In this document: positions 24,337-35,659 of the stretch, piece after piece
Layout of the letters: each line of letters starts with the position of its first letter
How positions within the stretch are numbered: the first letter of the stretch is position 1
Assembly: GCA_036852015.1 (NCBI GenBank)
Contig: JAANDG010000010.1
Coordinates: 434,001-498,000, forward strand
DNA from: Pelodera strongyloides
Taxonomy: Eukaryota > Nematoda > Chromadorea > Rhabditida > Rhabditidae
Direction of reading: 5' to 3'
DNA: 64,000 bases
The notes under the pieces: generated by a model
Seen by the model: the letters and a program-made list of their open reading frames with translations, nothing else
What the model was told of the DNA's origin: nothing
The model's database searches: none
Program-made: the position numbers and the translations under genes

Positions 24337-25320
24337 ATGAAGTTGCTTCTGGCTCTACTGCTGGTTTCCTTCTACGTAAACAGCGACGCACTATTCATCC
24401 ACAAACGTCTTGGCTCAGCTAAGTCAGGTGCTAACGACGGACGAAACGTTACAAACACGAACAAACAAGTTTCATCCGTACGACGCGGGCAAATCACTGG
24501 TAACAACGATGGAGGAACTGAACAAAGCAAGAAACCAAGCAACGGAGCAAAAAGCGGCCCGGTAATCGATAAAATTGGTAACCTAAAACTAGCTGCCAAG
24601 ACCCAAGACGGAAACGGAGCCCACCCAACTGGCAAGGAAGGAAGCCCACGAGCGGTGCGGTCGGTAGGCAACGCTGGAAACGTCCCCGGAAACAAGAAAG
24701 TTGAAAACGAACAGAAACCAGACAAGAAAATCGAAAACGGAAAGAAACCCGTCACGAAGGTCGAAAACGGACAGAAACCTGGCAAAGACGGAAAGGAGCC
24801 CAGAAAGGATAAGTCCGGAAACGTACTCAAACCCTGGCACGCTAAAGTCGACGGAAACAAACTCGGAAACAAGAAGGTTGAAAACGGACAGAAACCAGAC
24901 AAGAAAATCGAAAACGGACAGAAAACCGCCACGAAAGTCGAAAACGGACAGAAACCTGGCAAAGACGGAAAGGAGCGCAGAAAGGATAAATCCGGAAACG
25001 TACTCAAACCCTGGGGCGCTAACGTCGACGGAAACAAACTTGGAAACAAGAAAACTGAAAACGGACTGAAACTGGGCAAAGCCGGAAGCGAACGCGTAAC
25101 GGGAAATGTCGGAAAGGACAAAGTTGGAAAGGAAAACAGCGGCAAACCAAAAGTTGAAAACGGAAAGAAACCCAGAAAAGAAGACGATGTAATTATTGCG
25201 AACGAGAAAAGCTCTAACGCGGACAAGCTTGGAACCAAAGACTTAGCCACTAAAACAAAGCCTAATAAGCCTGTTAGGAACCCCTTTGAAATGCAGCCTG
25301 TTCCTGTAGTAGTCAACTAG
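24337..25320 (+). CDS. Secreted Lys/Asn/Gly-rich repeat protein
   Basis: Single coding exon for 327 residues. I chose the ATG at 24337 because it starts a clear signal peptide (MKLLLALLLVSFYVNSDA) 16 bases after a splice acceptor (TATTTTCAG at 24320). An upstream in-frame ATG at 24289 would bury the signal and lie in the intron. A 5' non-coding exon is therefore likely. The mature chain is strongly basic, without Cys, and predicted disordered. A 59-residue unit (177 bp) starts at 24691, 24868 and 25045 (two full copies, one partial), built of NKKVENGQKPDKKIENG-type blocks and GKDGKE. AATAAA lies at 25531. The start context and composition match the minus-strand gene at 52910-53956. The role is unknown; a structural or adhesive extracellular role is a guess. 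Confidence 0.85.
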   Translation: MKLLLALLLVSFYVNSDALFIHKRLGSAKSGANDGRNVTNTNKQVSSVRRGQITGNNDGGTEQSKKPSNGAKSGPVIDKIGNLKLAAKTQDGNGAHPTGKEGSPRAVRSVGNAGNVPGNKKVENEQKPDKKIENGKKPVTKVENGQKPGKDGKEPRKDKSGNVLKPWHAKVDGNKLGNKKVENGQKPDKKIENGQKTATKVENGQKPGKDGKERRKDKSGNVLKPWGANVDGNKLGNKKTENGLKLGKAGSERVTGNVGKDKVGKENSGKPKVENGKKPRKEDDVIIANEKSSNADKLGTKDLATKTKPNKPVRNPFEMQPVPVVVN

Positions 25321-25530
25321 AATGTTTCGTTTTATTTTTACTTTACCTTTTTTCGAAAATCGTCCGCGAACCTGTCAAACGGTAGTCTCATTCTTTGAAA
25401 AAATGTGAAATATATATCTTATTACTTTTAATATTATATTGGTGCGTGCTATACGTTTTTTAAAGAAAATAGTAATTTCTTATTACTTGACTTTTCTTGC
25501 TGATGTTTACCGTGTAATTTTCGTGTATGC

Positions 25531-25536
25531 AATAAA
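25531..25536 (+). terminator. Polyadenylation signal AATAAA
   Basis: Canonical hexamer 211 bp after the stop of the upstream repeat-protein gene. Confidence 0.5.
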
Positions 25537-27347
25537 CTGGCTGTAATATAAGTGGTGAATGACATGAAATTGGACGATACAGGCTTTATTACAGGAACAC
25601 AACAGCCACGCGAAGCTTTTTCATTAGCACAGTTCACCCACCCCCATTTGGTATGATAAATAAAGAAATAAAGGAATAAATAAGGATGGAAACTAAAAGA
25701 CTAAACCTGTTGCCATGTGAGACACTTACACTGAATGTGAGTAACATGGCTGACTAAACTTTTAAAATGAGATTTTTAAAGGGATTTTTTTTTTTCTTTC
25801 GCTTTGCGTTTTTATTATCTGAATAATAAGAGAACATTGGGTTTTGCAGGAAATGCGCATCACCGAGTAAAACGGCGACGAAAAAATAGAGCTCGTAGAC
25901 CTATAACCACCGTAAACCCTGATCACAATTCGCCCGTATGATTATGCTGATGATGAGTCGATGTCATATATCGCGGGCACTATAACATTCAGTTTTTTCT
26001 GGCTTACAATGTGGTGCTTGGCCTTGGGTCACTTTTTTCATCCATCAGTGAATTGCTCTTTGAAGTCAGCTTTTTTTGTCTGATTTCTTTCAACACTATG
26101 TTCTACATATTATTCAGAGAACAAAACGCCATGCATACAAAAGGGACGGAAAGGTAACCGCATCCTTTTTATGGTCCTCAACTGAGTACCTAGCCGCCTT
26201 CGCCCTTTCTTTCTGGCCACTGATTGTGGTTGTGTTGCGCTGATGGCATTTCTCGAGGACACGTTTCCTTGTTATAACACCTTCAATAATATATAAACGG
26301 TATTGTTCAGTGGCATTTATCGCATACTTGTCAGTTGCAGTATTGGTGGATACCATGTAAAAAATTCTTTGCTCTACTCTTCTATAGAACAACCTTGTGC
26401 AACATATCCTCAAGAAATGGTAACCGCGCAGCGCACCACAAAGAAGGGGCGAAGGCGGCTGGCGCTGGCTGCGCGGTGCGGTGCGCGCTCGAGTAAAACA
26501 ATCTCGGTTGCTTAATACTGATACTTGCGTAGAGTGCACAACTAGTCATGGAAAAACAAAACGGCGGACAGAGAGAAAAATGATTATGAACATTGGCTTC
26601 TTACGGCGAAACGGAACTTCCTAACATTATTGTAGCTTTTGATTTATGCCTACTTCCCCTTACGTCTTTCACGTCTTGTTGTTGTGCGATTTTTTATTGT
26701 ACCCATATTGCCACGCTGTCAAACTTGAACTTGAACGGAGTGTGAACACAGTCAACAGAGATCAAAAACGGTTATTCAGCCAAACAAGCAACCCCAAACA
26801 AAGCATTGTGTTTGATTTATAACGGTACCAAACTCTCAGCAAGCCCTGGGTCTCGTACACAAGCATTGAGCAGTTTAGTTTAGATTGCCAGAAGAACATA
26901 TATTACGGATACTAGCTTTACGAAAGTAAATAATGAAAGTAAACAAGTTCGGAGTCTAATTTGAGAAAAAATATAGTAGAATGTAAAACTTACGATTATG
27001 TGATAGGAAATGAATGATAAGATCTCCAGTTAAATAAAAACTTCTGTGAAAGTGGTCCATACGGAAACTATTCCGCACAGCAGATATACATACTAAGCAC
27101 TAAGCTACGCCTTACTTTCGAGTTGCACAAGCAGAGTCATACATTGACACTGCCTTCTTTTTTAATTTGACACAGTATTTTACGTAGACTATCTCTACAT
27201 TTATTTTATTTCAGAAATTCATAATTAATAGTAGATCCATTTACAAATCATTTTCAAATCAGTGTTTTACTTGAGCACTATTCCCTATACTTCGTTATCG
27301 ATATAACTCAGAAGCATGAATATTTCAGAAAGCTACTTCTCTCTATT
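25537..27347. other. Spacer, no supported gene
   Basis: AT-rich. Near 26190-26480 short inverted segments (CCGCCTTCGCCCTTTCTTT and its near-complement) bracket a long minus-strand open frame, which looks like a degenerate inverted-repeat element and not a gene. A splice acceptor at 27328 begins the exon of the next gene. Confidence 0.45.
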
Positions 27348-30310
27348 ATGAAGTTACTTTTGCTTATTACTCCTGGCATATAGCGAAGCTTTTGTGTGGA
27401 TTCGGCATGGATTACCTGGGAAGCCAGAAGCCTCTGCTACCCGGAAATACATCAAGAAACGGCGCAATTACTGGAGAACAAGCCAATATTACCGTCAGTT
27501 CTGGAAGCAACGGACAAAATTCCCATATCGAAGGAAATATTGGCATAAATCCTGGAAAGTATCAAATCGATGATCATCGACCTATCAATGCGAATGTCGA
27601 TCACGCAGTTGGCAACGCGAAAAGCGTTCGCAATAGTCGCGGCGCATGGATACAGTGTCGATTTGGAGCCGGAACCGGTCAAAATTCTGGACCAGGAAAC
27701 CCCGGAAAGAGTTCAAAAAGCAGCAGTAAAGGACGAGGAAAGGGCAGAAACAGACGCGGGCTTTTTATTGCTGATGATGAACCTGCAGAGAATGTGGGAA
27801 ACAAAAAGGGCAAAACACACATTTCGAAAGAAGACATACTATTGGCACAAATTCCAGAAGATATCAGATTGACGATCATCGACCCGTGGAAAGTGCTGGA
27901 GATGTGGCTAAAAATAGAAGCGCACGTGAAGTTGGATACGGCTACTTTACTAATAGCCTCGGAAGTGGAAACGCACAAAACAAGCAGGACGCAAGACAAG
28001 CCAAAAGCGGACGTGCTTCATCGAATGGAGGCTACGGCGCATATAAAGCTCCAAGCGAACGTGCAAGTGCGAAAGTTGGAACGCATATCGGTGTCAAAGT
28101 AGGGCATGGTGCTGGAAAGACAGGGCCCCGCGCACATGGCAATGTTGGAAGGCCTGGTTCACACGGACCTGCCAAAGAAAGTGCTGGAAAGCCTAGAGTC
28201 CCAGGACCCGGCAAGAACGGAAATCATGGTGGTCATGGACCAGGCAAAGTTGGCAGGCCGGGAGCCGGAAAGCCTGGACCCCCAGGAGCTGGTAAGATTC
28301 CAAAGCCTGAAACAAAGCCTGGAGCGCCAGGACCTGGCAAGATTCCAAAGCCTGAAACAAAGCCTGGACCCCCAGGAGCTGGTAAGATTCCAAAGACTGA
28401 AAGAAAGCCTGGAGCCCCAGGACGTGGCAAGATTCCAAAGCCTGAGACAAAGCCTGGAGCGCCAGGACCTGGCAAGATTCCAAAGCCTGAAACAAAGCCT
28501 GGAGCACCAGGACCTGGCAAGATTCCAAAGCCTGAAACAAAGCCTGGAGCACCAGGACCTGGCAAGATTCCAAAGCCTGAAACAAAGCCTGGAGCCCCAG
28601 GAACTGGCAAGATTGCAACGCCTGAAACAAAGCCTGGGGCACCAGGACCTGGCAAGATTCCAAAGCCTGAAACAAAGCCTGGAGCACCAGGACCTGGCAA
28701 GATTCCAAAGCCTGAAACAATGCCTGGAGCCCCAGGAACTGGCAAGATTCCAAAGCCTGAAACAAAGACTGGAGCCCCAGGAACTGGCAAGATTCCAAAG
28801 CCTGAAACAAAGCCTGGAGCCCCAGGAACTGGCAAGGTTCCAAAGCCTGAAACAAAGCCTGGAGCACCAGGACCTGGCAAGATTCCAAAGCCTGAAACAA
28901 AGCCTGGAACACCAGGACCTGGCAAGATTCCAAAGCCTGAAACACACCCTGGAGCACCGGGACCTGGCAAGACTGGACAACCCGGACCTGTCAACTCGGA
29001 AAGCGGAGCAGAGTCTCCGCAACTAGGAAATGGCAAAGTTCCAGGACAGTCTTCCGTTGACTCTAATGCGAGTGACAATCAGAATGATTTGGTACGTTGT
29101 TTCCTTCTTACGTTATAACGACTGCAATCCGTGATAAGTTTATAATTTATCGTACTGTACCATTTAATTCAAAAAACAACTTTTGTAAACTAATTTTGCT
29201 TCCTACTGTATACCAAAATCTATATTGCCCCCTCTTTTCAGCTTGAAAAAGTTATTGAGGCCGCCGGTGGAATTGCGGGGCAGCTGATCAATCAGTAAGT
29301 AGTTTGCCTGTCCGTTCTTGTCGTCTTTTTACAAGAAGCTTCATGCTAAACAAACAGTAACCAAATAGATTGCCCCGAATGTAAAGTAATAAAGTGCCCC
29401 GAAAATCGAGAAAAAAAGACTACCATAACATGAATATGAAAGCTTTTGTTACATCAAAAGGTTTAAAGGGAATATGTAGGCCCTTTTTGAAGTTAAGCTG
29501 CCCATTAAGGAAACAATAACAAAAGTTGTCTACAATTACCCACTTAAAAGAAAATCAATTACAAAGCTAGCCTTTTCCATTAGTAAACGCTAATTCGGAA
29601 CCCTTGCATAAATTTGGGTCTGATTGAATAAATTTCAGTTTAAATCGGCAAATAGCAAGATTCAAGATGCAGCGCATTCCAATTTCGTATTTACATATTC
29701 AGTCGCCTATTTAAATTAACGTCTGGTATGGAAACGCTAGTTTCGCTTTTTTTTTGCTCATTTTGAGTGCCTACATATTCGCTTTAAAAAAACCAATTTG
29801 CATAAAAAATGGCAGTCTTGCTTTCGGATATGTATCTCATTTACCTTTTACAAGGAGCCTACAAAATTTTAGGAAATCGAGTAAGCAGCAAGAATCCCAG
29901 GATGTTGGACAGCAGCCAGTGTTGCCTCCAGAACAGCCACAGCAGCCAGAAGCGCCACAGCCGCCACAACCGCCGCTAGTGCAGCAGCCACAACCGCAGC
30001 CGACGATGCTGCCGCAGCAGCCGCAACCGCCGCAACCGCCGCAACAGCCACAACCGCCACAACCGCCTCAACCGCAATTTTCCCTGCCACAGCAGGCGCA
30101 GACTCAAGCTGCAACGAAGCCCACAACAACCAACTATGTTACCCGACATCGTCCACCGCAGAAAGTCAGATGCTTCATTTTCTTCACAACAGGCTGCAAC
30201 CGAAGCCGCTAACAGCTGAAACCTTCTATAGCACCTCAACCACTGCATCAGTCACACCAAACTCAGCGCAGCAAGAGAGCGTCGCTACCACGGGTTTCAC
30301 GGTTCGTTGA
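27348..30310 (+). pseudogene. Broken KGN-family gene with Pro/Gly/Lys repeats and Gln/Pro-rich exon
   Basis: Homologous to the minus-strand gene at 52910-53956: same start MKLLL, same FVW..RRG/RHG after the signal, and the module GINPGKYQIDDHR. It breaks frame about five times in the first 550 bp: in the signal peptide (ATATAG stop at 27379), near 27445, near 27620-27680 and at an AAAAAGGG run near 27805. A second, diverged copy of the module (RRYQIDDHRPVESAG) follows in another frame. From about 27800 one frame stays open to 29091, through fifteen 15-residue repeats, then exons 29242-29294, 29872-30150 and 30216-30310 join in phase (65 nt micro-intron) to a stop TGA. So the 3' two thirds look intact and the 5' end damaged: a decaying gene, or local assembly indels. 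Confidence 0.7.
28287..28961 (+). repeat. 45-bp tandem repeat, fifteen copies
   Basis: Each unit encodes a 15-residue variant of PGKIPKPETKPGAPG. Because 45 is a multiple of three, all frames on both strands stay open, which produces several long spurious ORFs. Third-base and codon variants (CCA/CCC/GCG, ACT/CCT) mark subfamilies of units. Confidence 0.95.
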
Positions 30311-33300
30311 TCAAATTTCTTGAAGCTGTAACAACGGAATAACTGTTAATACAAGTCGCTAAAAGTTCGGAAGTAAAGTCAGAACTTCACAGATTTGTTC
30401 ATCGATTTACTTTATACCTTTATAGTGAATGTTACTATCGTTTAGGCCAAACAGCTACATCCCATGATGCCTTTCTCCTTCAGGCGGAGCGAAATCAAGT
30501 TGCATGCACGTGTAGGTAGTTAATTCTTATTTTGAAGTCAATTGATAGGTTTTGAATTAATTAATTTTGCATCACCATGGTTTCATTTATCATCATAAAT
30601 GTTCACCACTCTGTTTTACAACCAACGAGAATTCAAGTAAGAATGCAGAGTAAATAAACGTTGTAAATAAAAAGATGCTGTTACACAATTAGTGAAAAAG
30701 CTTCTTTAGACTGTATTGTTGACTTGTATTGATCTGAATTTATAAGCAGTAAGAGCTGATTTGTGAGCTTGACACTTCTTGAATTCTACACGAAAAGCGT
30801 TCCGACCCAGCAATGATTGCACTTTGGGCCGCTTGCATACGACCTTCAAAAAGGGCTCTCCACTTTTCCGTTTTTTATTACTATTTAATATTTGATGACC
30901 TTGAACTTTTTGTTAGACAGACATTCTCAAAAATTCACCTTGATCTACTCTGTTCATCACCGACACGCTGCTTGCCCCAAGAATGGCTTTCGACACCGTT
31001 GCCGACCCACACTAAGCCTGAATACCCCAATGCCGACCCCATTTAAGTCTCTGACACTAGGATTTCCCCTACAGATACAAGCTGACACCGTGCTGACCCA
31101 AATGACCCCAAACTGACCCTGTATCCGACCCCAACTGACGCTCTACCGACACAAGTGTCCGTGCGTTTATTTCAAAATATAAAGTACGACGTCATCCAAA
31201 TTACGACGGTTTCTATATTATTTGTAAGCGTGTACTCTTCGTACTTTATTTTTTTTGAATTTTTTTTTTGAATTTTCAGAAGTCCAACGCAACGGTTCTT
31301 CTTTTGTTTGTTACTTTTGTGGATTATATATTGCGTATTGGCAGCTTGTTTTATTGTAGAGCCACTGTAGAGCAGAATACACACAATCTAGTTTACGCAG
31401 TTTTAAGCCAGTAGCAAGTATAGTTTTGTGTTCTTCTTATGACCTTTATTTTCTTAGTTTGTATATAGTGCAAGTAATTTTGTAGGGGATTGGGCCGTGA
31501 TCCGTGATGAATGATGGCATTTACATTGGCAAAGATAAACGGTTTATTTTAACGAGCATCGCCACTTGTTTTTAACGGCTGGACATCTGCATTTTCAAAG
31601 ATAATCTGTTTCTTGTGCATTAGAATTTAGTTTCAATGTTTAATTTTTTAGAATTGCAGGACGGTCCAGGAAGCGGGAAATGGTGAGCCAACCAGGATAT
31701 TCGAGATCTGAGGTCCCCTCCCAAGAAGTATTTCCGAGTGTGAGTCTTCAAATGTTTTATTAATGTCGTAAGTCGTAAGTAACTTCAAATCTTTCAATAA
31801 TGGCGTAAGTTATTAACCCATGTATGAAAAATAAAGAGATAAGGACGTTAATTGTTTATTAGAACGAGCGTGTGGGATAATGAGACAGTGCACTGAGATC
31901 GGTGCAATCTTATAAAAGGGGCATCTCTGACAGAGAGAGGGAATCTCTCTACTTTCCCTCTCTGTTCTCCCTCTCTCTACTCTCTATTTTTCCTCTGTAT
32001 GTTTCTCTGTATATTTTCCCTATCTGCTCTCTATCTTTCCTATGTGTGTTTCCTCCGTGTTTTCACTCTGTCTCTGTCTCGATTCCCCCCTGAATTTCTT
32101 TCTCTGTATTTCACTCTCTCGGTTTCCCCCCCCCCCCCCATCTCTCTGTCGTTATCTCTCTCTTTCTGTTTCACTCCCTGTGTGTCCCTCTCTCTGTTCC
32201 AATCTGTCTACTTTCTCTCTCTTCTTTCTCTCTGTTTTTATCTCTCTCCCTGTGTCTCTCCTTATTTCTCTGAGAGAGAAGTGAGATAGGGGGAAATATT
32301 CGCGCTTTCTCTCTATCTCTTACTCTCTGTCAGAAAAATTAGTGTAGCCGTGCGATTTCGCGCGGGGCGGCGCGGCGATGCGCTCCTCATCTAGATTGCA
32401 CCCTGAGATCTACTGCAATTGCAGTAAAAATATCAATTGCGTACTGAACTACATACGTACTATTTGAAACCAGGTAATAAGACCATTCATGTTTAGCGGC
32501 GTGGGCGTGAATAAGTACCGATACGAAATGCAGCTGGTTTCGTGATGCACAGATTCACGATGCACGGCGGACAGGCCAATAAATTTCAGGTAAGTAGCGA
32601 GCACGGTGGAACGTGGAATGCTATATCGAAGCATGGTTTCCCTCGTATTTCTGTGCCGATGATAAGTTCGGTGATAGTATGCAAAGAATGAAAGAATACA
32701 TTTAATGCATTGAGATTGTGAATTTCAGTGACTGACAAGGATCCGTATTCTCATGGGTTACGGTTACGGTAGGCAGCAGACATGCATGTAAAAACACTTG
32801 AACATGGACGGGTATTTTGCATTTTCACATGCGCGATTCGCGGATGGAAACCGTGATCATGTTCGAATAATCTAGAATCTACCTTCGATTTTTATACTTA
32901 CTACATAGAGACATGAGAGTCTGAACTCTTATGATAGAGAGATCTCAGCTGTTATTAATGTGTATCCGAAAACTGAGATCTGAAACCAATCCTACGGGCT
33001 GTTGTGGAAAATGATGTTATTTTCTTTCTCCAAAATGAGGATAGATAGAGAGAGAGAGCGAACCAAAACGTGGTTATTCCTTCAATCGATTACCTCATAG
33101 ATCAGTTGTTCCCTTGAGTTTTGACCGGTATAGCTGTAATGTTGACCGGTATGGCATACTAATCCGCAGGATCTTACGGTGCCCAGTGCTGACCCGACGA
33201 GCTAGTGTGCTGACCCCAAAGAATGATGTGCCGACCCGACGTTGACCCCAAATTATGCCGACACGACGTTGACCCGCTTTAACTTTTACTGACACGGGGC

Positions 33301-33691
33301 GCGCAGGAGGAGAATGACGCGTCGGCAATTAGAGGAACATCAAGGAAAAATACGTATAATAAACTCGGGAAAATCTTTCATTCTTCCATGGCATGCTTTA
33401 TGTATTTCTCTGATGTTGTAAACTGAACGTGTATTATGAATTATGACTCATTGTCACACGTCAATTTATCGTCACCCACCGTAGGAGAAACGGAGAACGA
33501 TAGAGAAGCAGAACGTAACGTGGGAAAGCATAGGGAGACCACAAGTTCACATCACTCCGATGACCGGCTTATATTGTAAAGTACAATTGACCTGTACTTA
33601 GCAAATGATACGAGATCGAGAAACAGAAAGGAGTTCAACTGGGTTGAGATACGGGGCAAATGACGGAAGACTAGAGAAATGAACAAGCTAC

Positions 33692-33733
<42 letters not shown>

Positions 33734-33841
33734 GAGAGAGGCGACAGAGCTAAAGAACCCATTGACTGAAGATGATCCGTAAATTGGTCTCGGTCTAGAG
33801 ACGTAGAGACCGTGGATAGGGAGACAGACAGTGATAGAGAT

Positions 33842-33874
<33 letters not shown>

Positions 33875-34190
33875 GCGAACCAACTTAAATCGTCCATTAG
33901 CCTTGACAATGTAAAAAAAATCAGGCTTTGCACTTTGCTTTTGAGGTCTTCGAAAATGAGTTCAATTAGGTCAGCGGTCGCATGAGAACCGGCACGAGAA
34001 CTATTGTCCATTTCATTGTCAATCGTCATTGTCAAACAATTCCTTCATTTGATCATAAGCTATATCGGTGATATCTTGTTCGCTATCAAGAAACTCCGCC
34101 TAAACTAACTTGTTATCTTATACTCATAAGTTAACTTGTTCGGTATCGTCAGCATTCTGCGTGAAACAGTGAAACCCTACAGCCTTCACG
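30311..34190. other. Repeat-rich spacer
   Basis: Contains two clusters of degenerate GACCC/GACAC motifs (30955-31160 and 33125-33300), a CT-rich stretch (31925-32275) with a C10 run, and GA tracts (33690-33745, 33835-33876). A possible tiny exon (31660-31682, between GCAG and GTGAGC) could not be tied to a gene. Confidence 0.5.
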
Positions 34191-35659
34191 ATGCTACAGC
34201 CACATTATCAATCAAGTGATAAACCGAATTATTTGCATTCAAGAAATGGAAGTTCTTGTGCTGATGAAGTCGAAGGGAGCAAGAGCTTTACTCAATATTC
34301 CCTCGGTTAACTCAGAAGTCCGTATTCATCGAAATTTATTAAAAAATCTACATTGTGACTGTTCTGTTGATGATTTAGAAACCTATGCGGTTACTGTAGA
34401 GGTGCCGTCACCATCGCCTACAATTCAAAAAGGAGCCAAATTTGATTTTAATTCCTCGAGTCTAAAACCCGATCAGCTGGGCCCCTTGACCATCAACATA
34501 CCATTTGACTATACCCAAAATTTAAATGCTAATTCCTATTCGGCGCAGGAGATGGTCGTTCAGTTTACTGTAGGCGACGATGAGCGGGAATTTGAAAATT
34601 CAAATTTCGACGGTGTTGTTCCGACGTTTACTCCTGATAGTGACAGCAACACTACTGAAAAATCAGAAACTTGTAATTTAAGCAAGCTTGAACTATTACC
34701 CCTTCCGGACGAACCTCACCCGAAAATTGCAAAATATTCGCAGATTTTCGCAGAGTTGGACAAGAAAATGGATATTCTATGGCCCGATCTGAATTCGGAA
34801 ATCCGCCGAACACTGAACCCGACCAAGAAACGCATTTCCATGGTATTCTGCATCGATCAGAAGATAAATGCGAAGTGCTACAGAATCCTGTAGTCATGCA
34901 GGAGCGAGTTAGCAGAGAGCTTCAAGAACCGATTGAAGTTAACGCTGTTATGTTACTGAGACAAGGACCGAGGGAAATACAAGAAATGCAACAGATTCTT
35001 GGAGATGACAATTTGTCAGGTAAATTATAACTTGTTGGTAATGATGTGTGTCAGAATGTTAAGCATACATAATGATAGGGCAAGTAATAATGCAATATTG
35101 TATTTTTGATTAAGTTGAGTTAAATTAGAGCCGTTGGTTGTGTGTTTTTTTCTTGACAGCCAACGATCGCTGTCAAAAATTACGTGATTATTTTGTTCTA
35201 TGAATGAATTATATTTATATTTGGTCATATTCATTTTGAGAAGTTATAATTTATATTAATTCTTTCAGAAAGTGAAGAAGAGCTTGATAACGACATTCAT
35301 GTTGAATACATCGTCGAGATTCTCCGTCACGCCGACGAAGAAGGAAGTTCACTACGGGTGATACGTGAGGATTATCAGTTTGCGGGTAAGAGAGGGAGAG
35401 AGCGAGAGTGAGGGAGGGTGAGAGTGAGAAATATAGAGAAAGAAGAAAAAGAGAGATGTAGAGAGATTATCCAAACGGGGGAAGGGTAATTCGTTTTCGC
35501 AATTATTCGAACAGGTTAAGTTTAGATCCCTTGGATATTGAAGACGAATTGCTTAGTGAAGAATCAGAGGACGAAGCTGGTCAAGTTGACATAGGACGCC
35601 AAGACCATGTTGAAATAATAGGCGATACAATGTGGGCGCGATTCGTGGGCTTTATTGAG
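34191..35659 (+). CDS. Unrecognised acidic protein with micro-introns
   Basis: I do not recognise it. Exons 34191-34305, 34379-34672, 34744-35019, 35269-35385 and 35526-35659 join in phase. The first two introns are only 73 and 71 nt and explain what would otherwise look like frameshifts. The model starts at ATG 34191 (MLQPHYQSSDKPNYLHSRN) without a signal peptide. Visible features are a Ser/Pro-rich patch (VEVPSPSPT), a Glu-rich helix-like segment (ERVSRELQEPIEV) and an acidic C-terminal region (DIEDELLSEESEDEAG). The last exon either splices at GAG|GTGAGC (35659) or reads through to a stop at 35791; downstream exons were not identified. It may be intracellular or nuclear given composition; that is inference only. 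Confidence 0.6.

Noticed and set aside
24372..25316. 314-codon minus-strand frame opposite the KGN gene
   Set aside because: Mirror of the low-complexity plus-strand gene; no signal peptide, start context or splice sites of its own.
26114..26539. 141-codon minus-strand ORF
   Set aside because: Spans an inverted-repeat region, lacks splice context, and its residues show no family pattern.
28106..29078. Four long overlapping open frames on both strands (254 to 306 codons)
   Set aside because: They are shadows of the 45-bp tandem repeat, whose length is a multiple of three; only the frame with PGKIPKPET phases with the downstream exons.
30151..30215. Apparent frameshift after the Gln/Pro-rich exon
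   Set aside because: Explained by a 65-nt intron (C|GTCCAC to AACAG) that restores a frame ending in a stop.
34311..34800. Apparent double frameshift in the 34 kb gene
   Set aside because: Both shifts vanish when GT-AG micro-introns of 73 and 71 nt are removed, with correct phases.
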